Below, piece by piece: positions 18,501 to 31,978 of a stretch of 64,000 bases of DNA. Below the pieces are notes generated by a model. It searched no databases. It was not told where the DNA came from and saw only the letters and a list, made by a program, of their open reading frames with translations. The stretch spans positions 62,001 through 126,000 of the forward strand of contig NZ_OY726397.1 in NCBI RefSeq assembly GCF_963378095.1, read 5' to 3'. The stretch's first letter is position 1. Each line of letters opens with the position of its first letter. This DNA is from Mycolicibacterium sp. MU0053 (GTDB taxonomy: Bacteria > Actinomycetota > Actinomycetes > Mycobacteriales > Mycobacteriaceae). The position numbers and the translations under genes are program-made.

Positions 18501-19636
18501 CTGGAGGCACCCGGCACGGGATGCGGGGGCACCACGGAGAAGTGACCGGCGATCGCCGCGGTGATCTCCAGGAAGCGCAACCGGGTGGTCGGCGCCATCT
18601 CCCGGGTGACATCGATGACGCCGCCGGGCCGCAGATGCGGGTCGAACGGCACTTCGACCACCACCTGTCCACGGCTGGTGAACTGCTGGGCCAGCGCGGC
18701 CTTGGTCTTCTTGTCTGCGTGGCCGTCGGAGTCGTTGAGGACCACGACCGTGCGACGCAGCAGTTCGCCCATGCCGTGGTTGGCCAACCACTCCATGGTC
18801 TGGGCGGCGGCGCCGGCCCCGTCGGCCCACGGCGAGGACACCACGATGAGCGCGTCCAGGTCGCGCAGCGCTTCCTGAGTCACGGGCGAGTCCATGGTGG
18901 AACCGCAGTCGATGATCGAGATCGTGAAGTGCCGGTCCAGGCGCAGCGCGGCCTCGCGGTAGATCGCCGCGTCCAGCACCCGGCGCCGGGTGCTGGCCGG
19001 CTCACCGGCCAGCACGTACAACCCGGCCGCGTTGTTGCCGATCCGGGCCCGCAGGTCGGCGAAGGACTCCAGGTTCCGGTCGCCGGCCAGTTCCCAGTAG
19101 GAGCCACGCGCGTTGGGATCCACCCGGCTGCCGAGGCGCCCGAACGCCGTGTCGGCGTCAATGGCGACAACGCGGTCCGACGGTCGCAATTCGGCGAACA
19201 CGGATCCGACGCTGGCGGCCACCGAGGTCTTGCCGACGCCACCCTTGCCCAGCACGCCGACCTTGTAGTAGCTGCGCAGCGGTGCCTGGATGATCGCCTG
19301 CAACTGGGCGGCGCGGCGATCCGAGCGGGACGGACCGAGGTTCACCAGGCCGAAGGTGGCGGCATAGACGGCGCGGCGCCATCCGCGGGCCGGGCGCGGT
19401 CGGCGCGGTTGGGGTGCGGGTGCGCCACCGAAGTCGGGCCAGTGCGGCTGCTGCGGGCCGGGGACCTGGGGTGCGGGATATCCCGGCGGCGGGCCGGCCG
19501 AATGGGGCGGGGCGGGCGCCGTCGCCCAGTTCTCGGGCGGCATCGTCCACTGCTCGGTGGGTGGGCCCTCGGGCGGGGACGAATACTGCGGCGGACCGGA
19601 CTGACGATCGCGGAGAAAGTCTTCACGTTCGGTCAC
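18497..19636 (-). CDS. MinD/ParA-like ATPase with proline-rich N-terminus (EspI/Rv3860-like)
   Basis: A 379-residue protein: ~85 residues rich in Pro/Gly/Gln, a basic stretch (PRRPRPARGWRRAVY), then a deviant Walker A LGKGGVGKTS at about residues 129-138 and the ParA-fold motifs VVAIDADTAFG and SIIDCGSTMDSP. It is clearly a paralogue of the ATPase at 10058-11089 (shared LRxxEITAAIA and PxDPHLxxGG). By domain layout it resembles EspI and Rv3860; Rv3860 in Mtb lies on the gltB side of whiB6, whereas this gene is on the ESX-2 side. GTG 19636 has GGAGGT upstream. It is divergent from whiB6. Confidence 0.85.
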   Translation of the reverse strand: MTEREDFLRDRQSGPPQYSSPPEGPPTEQWTMPPENWATAPAPPHSAGPPPGYPAPQVPGPQQPHWPDFGGAPAPQPRRPRPARGWRRAVYAATFGLVNLGPSRSDRRAAQLQAIIQAPLRSYYKVGVLGKGGVGKTSVAASVGSVFAELRPSDRVVAIDADTAFGRLGSRVDPNARGSYWELAGDRNLESFADLRARIGNNAAGLYVLAGEPASTRRRVLDAAIYREAALRLDRHFTISIIDCGSTMDSPVTQEALRDLDALIVVSSPWADGAGAAAQTMEWLANHGMGELLRRTVVVLNDSDGHADKKTKAALAQQFTSRGQVVVEVPFDPHLRPGGVIDVTREMAPTTRLRFLEITAAIAGHFSVVPPHPVPGASS

Positions 19637-19955
19637 TGCAGGAGACCTCCTTGGACGGACTGCGTGGTGCGCGCGGCGGCGGTCCGGCGGGACAGCGGAC
19701 CAGACCTACCCAGTATCGACTATCACGGTTCGCGGCCCCGCGGGCCTGCTGCGACCGTTCCGGTGCGCGCCGGCACGGAGCGGCGACGGTCGGAAACCGA
19801 ATCGGTGCTACGACATTTGCGTGGCGTTCGGCCGCTTCGAGCTGCATATTCGCGCACGTCGGCGGCGCCCGCCTGGGCGCCCCTGAGCGTGACATCAGGG
19901 TTCAACCTGCACTTCGGCGGTATGGGGGTCTGGTCGAGCGCGACCCGAAGCGCTG

Positions 19956-19996
19956 CGGTTAAACCGTTGCAGTGCGACGGTTGCGACTGCTACGGT
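19956..19996 (+). promoter_or_regulatory. whiB6 promoter candidate with 11-bp palindrome
   Basis: In the 394-base divergent region (19637-20030) TTGCAG (19967-19972) and TACGGT (19991-19996) are separated by 18 bases and would place the transcript start about 27 bases before the whiB6 ATG. The perfect palindrome CGGTTAAACCG (19956-19966) abuts the -35 element and is a plausible operator. The rest of the region, towards the ATPase gene, shows no element I can name. A single TCACAGC (20001-20007) resembles half of a PhoP site but has no clear repeat. Confidence 0.45.
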
Positions 19997-20030
19997 TCAG
20001 TCACAGCGACCGCGCCAGAGAGGAAGACTC

Positions 20031-20384
20031 ATGACAAGCGCACTCAGCCCGGGCCAGCCCGGCTACGACTGGGCAACCCCCTACGACGTCGTCGGCGCCT
20101 GCGTCACCGACCCGGACCGGTGGGCCGTGGCGGCCGACGAGGTGGCCAAGGCCATCTGCCGGACCTGCCCGCGGCGCTGGCTGTGTGCCCGCGATGCCGT
20201 CGAGACGCCGGGCGCCGAGGGGGTCTGGGCCGGGATCGCGATCCCGGAATCCGGTCGCGGGCGCACCTTCGCACTGCGCCAACTGCGGTCGCTGGCCGAA
20301 CGGGGCGGTTACCCGGTCCGGGCCTCGCGCCGGCGCCGATTCACCGAACCCGACGACACCGGACATGGGCCCGCAGCCGGCTGA
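20031..20384 (+). CDS. whiB6: WhiB-family Fe-S regulator WhiB6
   Basis: A 117-residue Wbl protein. Four cysteines at 24, 43, 46 and 52 (C-x18-C-x2-C-x5-C) should hold a [4Fe-4S] cluster; the GVWAGI turn at about 64-69 and a basic C-terminus (RASRRRRF) complete the family pattern. In Mtb, WhiB6 senses redox/NO and controls ESX-1 genes and the dormancy regulon. Here its neighbour is ESX-2 rather than ESX-1, so its secretion targets need to be elsewhere or different. The gene precedes gltB, as in Mtb. Confidence 0.93.
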   Translation: MTSALSPGQPGYDWATPYDVVGACVTDPDRWAVAADEVAKAICRTCPRRWLCARDAVETPGAEGVWAGIAIPESGRGRTFALRQLRSLAERGGYPVRASRRRRFTEPDDTGHGPAAG

Positions 20385-20483
20385 GCGATACAGGTAGTGG
20401 ACTACGCGTGCCGTGTCACTGCGCCCGGACGACAGTGAGATCTCAAGGGGGCGGGCTGATCCGGGAGCGGCCCACCCACCATG

Positions 20484-20551
20484 AGCCGAGACCGCGGTTG
20501 ACAGGTCGGCCGGATGACGGCCACCGTCGAGGGGCGACCGCGGTCTCGGCT
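20484..20551 (+). terminator. Long hairpin downstream of whiB6
   Basis: AGCCGAGACCGCGGT (20484-20498) and ACCGCGGTCTCGGCT (20537-20551) are perfect 15-base complements. The 38-base loop contains a second helix, GGCCG-gatga-CGGCC, extendable by GGT/ACC. It starts 100 bases after the whiB6 stop. It could terminate whiB6 transcription or be a structured RNA; there is no U-tract. Confidence 0.6.
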
Positions 20552-21132
20552 GCCGTCCGGGGGCCGAACCGGACGCAATCTAAGAATCGGCCTAACTTTT
20601 TGCAAACATCCGCTGAACGTCCCAGCTGGGGCGGCGTGGCCGCCGGGGCGGCGGTCATGGGCGCCGAACCGGGGCGCTACCAGGAAAAAAGTTCCGACAG
20701 CCGGCACGGGACGCGGGGTCGGGTGTGGTGAAGCACACGCCCCGAATTGAGCCCCCAGCAAACTTCCTAAGAGTTGATCGGCGACGGAACCGCGCCGACC
20801 GGAAAATCGAACCGGAACGCATTCGCGACGAAATCGCGTTCGACACAGTAGGATTCGATCCACGGTCGGTCGCAAGGCGCATTGCGGAGCTTGGGGATGG
20901 GCAAAGGTTAGTTAGGCTCCACTAAGTTGGCGTGTGGGGCGGTGTTTGCTTTATCGTTTTACAACTTGTTGTGACCTGATGATCGGGCCGCCGTTCAGTG
21001 CTGCACGGGCCTTCGTACAACGGTTGGGGTCACGACGAATAACCGAAGGGGCCCAGCCCGCTTCCTCCGAGTTGCGGCGCAGGGCCTGATCAGCACACGA
21101 AGAGCTGACGAAGCTCTTCACGAAGGATTCAG
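20552..21132 (+). promoter_or_regulatory. Long gltB upstream region and leader
   Basis: No credible gene is seen between the whiB6 hairpin and gltB. Elements noticed: an IdeR-box-like sequence GTTAGTTAGGCTCCACTAA at 20907-20925 (about 13 of 19 positions by eye); an operator-like inverted repeat ACAACTTGTTGT at 20961-20972 in an AT-rich patch; and a perfect 8-bp hairpin GAAGAGCT-GACGA-AGCTCTTC at 21099-21119 directly before the GAAGGA ribosome-binding site. The leader hairpin could affect gltB translation. The promoter itself cannot be fixed. Confidence 0.4.
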
Positions 21133-27193
<6,061 letters not shown>

Positions 27194-27262
27194 TCACACC
27201 CGTCACTCCAGAATCATCCGATCATTCATCGGCGCGCCTCGAGGGGTTTGCCGGCTCTGCGG

Positions 27263-27278
27263 TGTTAAATACATCACA
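27263..27278 (+). promoter_or_regulatory. CRP-like binding site
   Basis: TGTTA-AATACA-TCACA matches the CRP-type consensus TGTGA-N6-TCACA at 9 of 10 arm positions. It lies about 70 bases before the small gene at 27339. Possible -10 elements follow at 27290 (TATGGT) and 27315 (TATAAC). Confidence 0.5.
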
Positions 27279-27338
27279 CCGGGCATTGCGGTATGGTGGT
27301 GGCTCGGTCCAGCTATAACGACCGCAGGAGTGATAGCA

Positions 27339-27479
27339 GTGCACGTCAACCCGATAACTCGGACACGAGTGGGGCGAATCGCCTGGTCATTGTTCCGGCA
27401 CCCCGTCAAGAGCCGTGAATTCCCGGCCAAACACGAGCGTTTGGTGACCCGGGCCGAACTGCTCCGCTACGGCGTCTAG
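27339..27479 (+). CDS. Small basic protein of 46 residues (Rv3857c position)
   Basis: GTG 27339 is preceded by GCAGGAG at 8 bases, an excellent ribosome-binding site, and the frame runs 46 codons to TAG. The product starts MHVNPITRTRVGRIAWSLFR and ends RAELLRYGV; it is basic with a short semi-hydrophobic segment and no motif I know. In Mtb a small gene (Rv3857c) occupies this place after gltD, so this may be its counterpart. It may be an independent CRP-controlled transcript. Confidence 0.55.
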   Translation: MHVNPITRTRVGRIAWSLFRHPVKSREFPAKHERLVTRAELLRYGV

Positions 27480-27601
27480 CAACTTTTCGCGCGTGCTGGA
27501 CGGTCATCGCTGACGTCCGCGCAACTTTGCCCGCCCCATGGCGGCGCAGTTGCTGGCCGAATTTGCGGCCACCGGCGACGAATTCGAGGGCCGCGCCCAG
27601 G

Positions 27602-28449
27602 TCACGCCTGCAGGCCCGAATCCCGGATGGCCTCGGCCAGCGGTTCCAGCACCGCCGGATCGTGCGGCGGCGGTAGGTACACGATCGCCAGGTCCAGCCC
27701 CTCGGCGCCGAGCGCGGCGGCCTCATCAACCGCGCGCTGGTAGTCGAGGTTTGGATTCAGCCGCACATGCGCGGACACCGTGATCTCCGCCGGATCCCGC
27801 CCGATGTCGGCGCAGTGCGACGCCAACACGGCCCGCTTGCGGGCGAACTCCTCGGGCGGACCACCGACAAAGTTCCAGTGGTCGGCATAGCGGGCGGTGA
27901 TGCGCAGCGTGCGCTTCTCGCCGCTGCCGCCGATGCAGATAGGTGGATGGGGCTGTTGCGGGCCCTTGGGCTCGTTGCGGCCTCGACCAGTTGGTAGTAG
28001 GTGCCGTCGAACGTGGTGGTCTCCTGGCTCAGTAGGCCTTTGAGCACCTCGCAGGCCTCCTCGAAGCGATCGAAGCGCTCCTTGATCGAGCCGAGTTCGA
28101 TGCCGTAGGCCCCGGACTCCTCCTCATTCCAGCCGGCGCCGATGCCGAGTTCGAGCCGACCATTGGACACGATGTCCAGCGCCGAGGCCATGTCGGCCAG
28201 CACGGCCGGGTGACGGTAATGGATGCCAGTGACCAGCACGCCGACCCGCAGCCGCCGGGTGGCCTGCGCCAGCGCGGTCAGCGTGACCCAGCCCTCCAGA
28301 CACGGCCCCGATGGGTCGGCGAAGATCGGATAGAAGTGGTCGAACGTCCAGCCGGACTCGTACACGTCGATGTCGTCGGCGGCCTGCCAGACCGCGAGCA
28401 TGTCGGACCAGGCGGTGTTCTGAGGGGAGGTTTTGAACGCGAATCGCAT
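27602..28449 (-). pseudogene. LLM-class flavin/F420-dependent oxidoreductase, frameshifted
   Basis: From ATG 28449 the frame encodes MRFAFKTSPQNTAWSDMLAV, the family motif SNGRLELGIGAGWNEEESGA, and continues to YYQLVEA; then the homologous sequence NEPKGPQQPHPPICIGGSGE and onward is in the next frame, ending at 27602 after YLPPPHDPAVLEPLAEAIRD. Two bases (27977-27978) stand where a full codon is expected, so one base is missing. The disrupted protein would be a ~280-residue TIM-barrel oxidoreductase. Either the gene is inactivated or the base call is wrong. It is divergent from the PHP gene. Confidence 0.85.
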
Positions 28450-28488
28450 TGGCTCGAGCTCAGTCCGTCCGCGCCGAATCGAGGCACT

Positions 28489-29511
28489 ATGGAAGGCATG
28501 GCACCCCTGGATCCGGCCGCCGCACTGCGTCAAATCGCCTACTTCAAGGACCGCGCGCGCGAGGACAGCCGTCGGGTGATGGCCTACCGCAAGGCCGCCG
28601 ACGCGGTGGCGGCGCTGACCGAGGAACAACGCGAGAAGCTCGGCCGCACCGACGGCTGGCAGTCGCTGCCCGGGGTCGGCCCCAAGACCGCCAAGGTCAT
28701 CGCGCAGGCGTGGTCCGGGCGCGAGCCCGACACCTTGGTCGAGTTGCGAAGCACGGCAAAGGATCTCGGCGGTGGAGAGATCAGGACCGCGTTGAAGGGC
28801 GATCTGCACCTGCACTCGAACTGGTCGGACGGCTCGGCCCCGATCGAGGAGATGATGGCGACGGCCAGCGCGCTCGGACACCAGTACTGCGCGTTGACCG
28901 ATCACTCGCCGCGGCTGCGGATCGCCAACGGTCTATCGGCCGACCGGCTGCGCCACCAGCTCGACGTCATCGACGAACTGCGTGAGAGGTTCGCGCCGCT
29001 GCGCATCCTGACCGGGATCGAGGTCGACATTCTCGAGGACGGCACGCTGGATCAGGAGCCCAAACTGCTCGACCGTCTCGATGTGGTGGTGGCCAGCGTG
29101 CATTCGAAGCTCGCGATGGACGCGCCGGCGATGACCCGCCGGATGGTGCGGGCGGTGACTCATCAGCGGGTCGCGGTGCTCGGGCACTGCACGGGCCGAC
29201 TCGTGGAGGGCAACCGCGGCCTGCGGGCCGAATCCAAGTTCGACGCCGAAAAGGTGTTCACCGCGTGCCGCGACCACGGTACGGCCGTCGAGATCAACTC
29301 CCGGCCGGAGCGCCGGGATCCGCCGTCGCGGCTGCTGAAACTGGCCGCGGAGATCGGGTGTCATTTCTCGATCGACACCGACGCGCACGCTCCCGGCCAG
29401 TTGGACTTCCTCGGCTACGGGGCGCAGCGCGCGCTGGATCACGACGTCCCCGCCGAGCGGATCATCAACACGTGGGCGACCGAGGAGCTGCTGGCCTGGA
29501 CCGGGGGCTGA
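28489..29511 (+). CDS. PHP-domain phosphoesterase (Rv3856c-like)
   Basis: A 340-residue protein. Residues ~10-90 form a helix-hairpin-helix unit like that of PolX (SLPGVGPKTAKVIAQAW). A PHP metal-dependent phosphoesterase domain follows with DLHLHSNWSDG, LTDHSPRL, GIEVDI, VASVHSKL, GHCTGR, EINSRP and IDTDAHAPGQ, which supply the metal ligands. There is no polymerase domain, so it resembles the C-terminal half of PolX-type proteins plus the HhH. Substrate unknown; DNA-end processing or phosphoester hydrolysis is inferred. ATG 28489 or 28498 could both serve. Confidence 0.88.
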   Translation: MEGMAPLDPAAALRQIAYFKDRAREDSRRVMAYRKAADAVAALTEEQREKLGRTDGWQSLPGVGPKTAKVIAQAWSGREPDTLVELRSTAKDLGGGEIRTALKGDLHLHSNWSDGSAPIEEMMATASALGHQYCALTDHSPRLRIANGLSADRLRHQLDVIDELRERFAPLRILTGIEVDILEDGTLDQEPKLLDRLDVVVASVHSKLAMDAPAMTRRMVRAVTHQRVAVLGHCTGRLVEGNRGLRAESKFDAEKVFTACRDHGTAVEINSRPERRDPPSRLLKLAAEIGCHFSIDTDAHAPGQLDFLGYGAQRALDHDVPAERIINTWATEELLAWTGG

Positions 29512-29536
29512 CCGGACGCGTCGTTAGACTCCGGCG

Positions 29537-29968
29537 ATGCACGCCGAACTCGGGATCGACACCACACTGACGCTGCTCGCCGCCGGGCTGATCTTCCTGC
29601 TGGCGCTGATCCTCGGGATCTGGAAGTACCGCGAGATGGCGACCTCCGAGAATCATCTGGCCCACCCCTACGTCGACATCGCGCACCGGGCCGCGCTGCT
29701 GTACTCGTTCGCGACCCTGCTGGCGGCGGTGTTCGTGGAGTTGAGCGCCTGGCCCACGGCGGTGAACCTGACCGCGGCCGGGGTGCTGGTGTTCTTCTTC
29801 GTCTTCGCGATCGCCACCTACATCGTGCACGGAGCCAAGCGCGACACCACCAACCAGTTCAGCCACCCGGACGGCGCGCTGCACGCCGGCATGGCCCTGC
29901 TGATCATCGGCGAGGTCGGCGGCTTCGGGGTGCTGCTGACCGGCTTCATCGCCGGGCAACTCCTCTAG
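29537..29968 (+). CDS. Four-helix membrane protein of unknown function
   Basis: A 143-residue protein with four predicted transmembrane segments at about 8-27, 52-70, 76-97 and 117-140. The conserved-looking loop KYREMATSENHLAHPYVDIA between the first two is polar and contains His/Asp. I do not recognise the family. It follows the PHP gene by 25 bases and overlaps the end of the convergent dinB by 4 bases. Confidence 0.75.
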   Translation: MHAELGIDTTLTLLAAGLIFLLALILGIWKYREMATSENHLAHPYVDIAHRAALLYSFATLLAAVFVELSAWPTAVNLTAAGVLVFFFVFAIATYIVHGAKRDTTNQFSHPDGALHAGMALLIIGEVGGFGVLLTGFIAGQLL

Positions 29969-31176
29969 TCGGGCAGCTGCGGCACCTCGATTCCCGGATC
30001 GCGCCCCAGCAGCACGCCGCGGGTGAGCGCGGCAGTGCCGAACCGGCGCCGCACGTCGTCGACCGCGAGATCCACGGCCAGTAGGTCGGCGCCGGCGTCC
30101 AGCGGCAGTTCGAGCTGCTGGGCCCCGCCGCGGTCGATGTTGGACACCGCGAAACCGATCAACGTGAGCCCGCGTTCGGCGGTCACCGGGGTCGCGTCGG
30201 CCACCAGGGCGCGAGCGGCCGACAGGATCGGTTCGGTCGACGCGGTCGCGCGCGGCAGGGTGTGGGAGCGGGTGGCACGACCGAAGTCGGCGAACCGCAG
30301 TCGCAGCGTCACGGTGCGCCCGGTGCGCTGTGCCGCACGCATCCGTCGGGTGATGCGATCGATCAGGTTGACCACCACGGCATCGACCTCGGCGGCCGTC
30401 ATGGTGTTCCCGGCGCGGCCCAGTGCGCGTTGCGCGCCGACCGAGCGGCGCCGCACCCCGGTCACGACGCGGCGCCGATCGATGTTGCGCGACAGGCAGT
30501 AGAGCTGGTGGCCCATGGCGCCGCCGACCATCGCGGCCAACGTCGTCTCGGTCAATTCGGCGACCTGCGCGACGGTGTGGATCCCGTGCGCCCGCAACTT
30601 CTCCTCGGTCTTGGCGCCCACGCCCCACAGCCGTCGCACCGGCAGCGGATGCAGAAACGCGAGCTCGCCCTCGGCGGGGACCAGCAACAGACCGTCGGGT
30701 TTGGCGACCTGGCTGGCGACCTTGGCCAGGAACTTGGTGCGCGCGATGCCGACGGTGATCGGGAGACCGACGCGCTCGCGGACCTGTTCGCGCAGCCGCG
30801 CCGCGATCGTCACCGGATCCCCGGCGGTCCGCGCCAGCCCGCCCACATCGAGGAACGCCTCGTCCACCGAGATCGGCTCGACCAGCGGGGTGGTGTCGTG
30901 GAACACCTCGAACACCGCGGCGCTGGCCTGCGAATAAGCCGTCATCCGGGGCGGGACCACGATGGCATCTGGGCACAATTGCCGCGCCTGCCGTCCGCCC
31001 ATGGCGGTGCGCACCCCGCAGGCCTTGGCCTCGTAGCTGGCCGCCAGCACCACGCCGGCCCCGACGATCACCGGGCGGCCGCGCAGCGCCGGGTCGTCGC
31101 GCTGTTCCACGGCGGCGTAGAACGCGTCGAGGTCGGCGTGCAGGATCGCCACGGGGGCGGCATCGGACACGAACAT
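29965..31176 (-). CDS. dinB: Y-family DNA polymerase IV (DinB)
   Basis: A 403-residue translesion polymerase. Catalytic motifs are HADLDAFYAAVEQ near the N-terminus and SVDEAFLD at about residues 102-109; the HhH region (LPVRRLWGVGAKTEEKL) and little-finger domain follow. A C-terminal QLELPL is a canonical beta-clamp binding motif. M. smegmatis has a third DinB close to ethA/ethR (from memory), and this is likely that orthologue; Mtb has no dinB here. The ATG 31176 lies within a perfect LexA-type palindrome, implying SOS control and possibly a leaderless transcript. Confidence 0.93.
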   Translation of the reverse strand: MFVSDAAPVAILHADLDAFYAAVEQRDDPALRGRPVIVGAGVVLAASYEAKACGVRTAMGGRQARQLCPDAIVVPPRMTAYSQASAAVFEVFHDTTPLVEPISVDEAFLDVGGLARTAGDPVTIAARLREQVRERVGLPITVGIARTKFLAKVASQVAKPDGLLLVPAEGELAFLHPLPVRRLWGVGAKTEEKLRAHGIHTVAQVAELTETTLAAMVGGAMGHQLYCLSRNIDRRRVVTGVRRRSVGAQRALGRAGNTMTAAEVDAVVVNLIDRITRRMRAAQRTGRTVTLRLRFADFGRATRSHTLPRATASTEPILSAARALVADATPVTAERGLTLIGFAVSNIDRGGAQQLELPLDAGADLLAVDLAVDDVRRRFGTAALTRGVLLGRDPGIEVPQLPD

Positions 31177-31183
31177 ATGTTCG
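31170..31183. promoter_or_regulatory. LexA (SOS) box over the dinB start
   Basis: CGAACATATGTTCG is a perfect 14-base palindrome with the mycobacterial LexA core GAAC-N4-GTTC. The dinB start codon (complement of 31174-31176) lies inside it. Confidence 0.8.
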
Positions 31184-31267
31184 CATTGCGGTGTGACAGC
31201 GCCGCCGAGATTGACGAATTGCCGGAAGCCACTCGCACAAGGTGGCCCAACCGCACCTTTGGGCGTT

Positions 31268-31903
31268 TTAGGCGGGGCCGTAGATGCTGGTCATCCAGAT
31301 GTGGGTGAGGGTGTCGACGAGGCGGTCGGCCGGGACGGCGCCCGATTCCTCGGAGATCGCGGCGATCATGGCGCGTTCGTTCATCTGATTGAGCGCGGTC
31401 GCGAGTTCCCGGGCGGGCAACGTGTCGGGCGCGGCGCCGCGCCCGCGTTCGGCGGCGATCAGCGCCGCGGTCTGGTCGATCCACTTCTGCATGAACCCCG
31501 ACCACAGGGCGCGCACCTCGGGGTTGGTGGAGATGGCCTCGGCGCCGGCGCGGGTCAGCACGGGATCGGACGCGAATGCGCTGTAGAACGTGTCGATGCC
31601 GTCCCGGAAAGCCCGGCGCGGGTCGGCGGGCACGGCGCTGATGTCGGACAGTCCGGTGTCGGCGTGCTGGATCAGCGGGTCCAGCAGCGAGAGCAGCACC
31701 GCCTCCTTCGACGGGAAGTAGAAGTAGAACGTCGGGCGCGACAACCCGGCCCCCTTGGCCAGGTCGACGACCGAGATCTCGGCGAACGCGCGCTCTTCCA
31801 GCAGCCGGCGCGCGGTCGCCAGGATGGCCTGTTCGCGGTCGTCGCCCGAGGGGCGGGAGGGACGACGCCCACGGTTCGCCCGGACGGGGCCTACTGTTGT
31901 CAC
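31268..31903 (-). CDS. ethR: TetR-family repressor EthR
   Basis: A 211-residue TetR regulator closely like Mtb EthR: RPSGDDREQAILATA, then the helix-turn-helix ISVVDLAKGAGLSRPTFYFY followed by FPSKEAVL, and a C-terminal ligand domain with MQKWIDQTAALIAAERGRGA and LNQMNERA. EthR represses the divergent monooxygenase gene. GTG 31903 is chosen over the longer start at 31939 because it leaves exactly 75 bases to ethA, the Mtb spacing as I remember it, and keeps the operator outside the gene. Confidence 0.93.
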   Translation of the reverse strand: MTTVGPVRANRGRRPSRPSGDDREQAILATARRLLEERAFAEISVVDLAKGAGLSRPTFYFYFPSKEAVLLSLLDPLIQHADTGLSDISAVPADPRRAFRDGIDTFYSAFASDPVLTRAGAEAISTNPEVRALWSGFMQKWIDQTAALIAAERGRGAAPDTLPARELATALNQMNERAMIAAISEESGAVPADRLVDTLTHIWMTSIYGPA

Positions 31904-31978
31904 ACCGGGTACTTTACAGGGTGTCGATGTTCTCGACACCCGTTGACGCGATCAACACCCTGTTGATAGGTTGACGTC
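31904..31978. promoter_or_regulatory. ethR-ethA intergenic operator
   Basis: The 75-base divergent region carries repeated, inverted GTGTCGAT/TCGACAC and GTTGACGCG/ATCAACA/GTTGATAGG blocks (31921-31975), the same series of tandem boxes as in the Mtb EthR operator. Several EthR dimers bind such a region cooperatively. Both promoters must lie inside it. Confidence 0.75.

Noticed and set aside
20001..20007. PhoP-like half site TCACAGC before whiB6
   Set aside because: Only one copy; the direct repeat needed for PhoP binding is not evident at the right spacing.
20725..20925. 66-codon open frame in the whiB6-gltB gap
   Set aside because: GTG start without clear RBS, third-position GC clearly lower than in real genes here, and it ends inside the IdeR-like site. 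Kept as non-coding.
31904..31939. Longer EthR N-terminus from 31939
   Set aside because: It would overlap the operator repeats; GTG 31903 gives the family N-terminus and the 75-base intergenic region.
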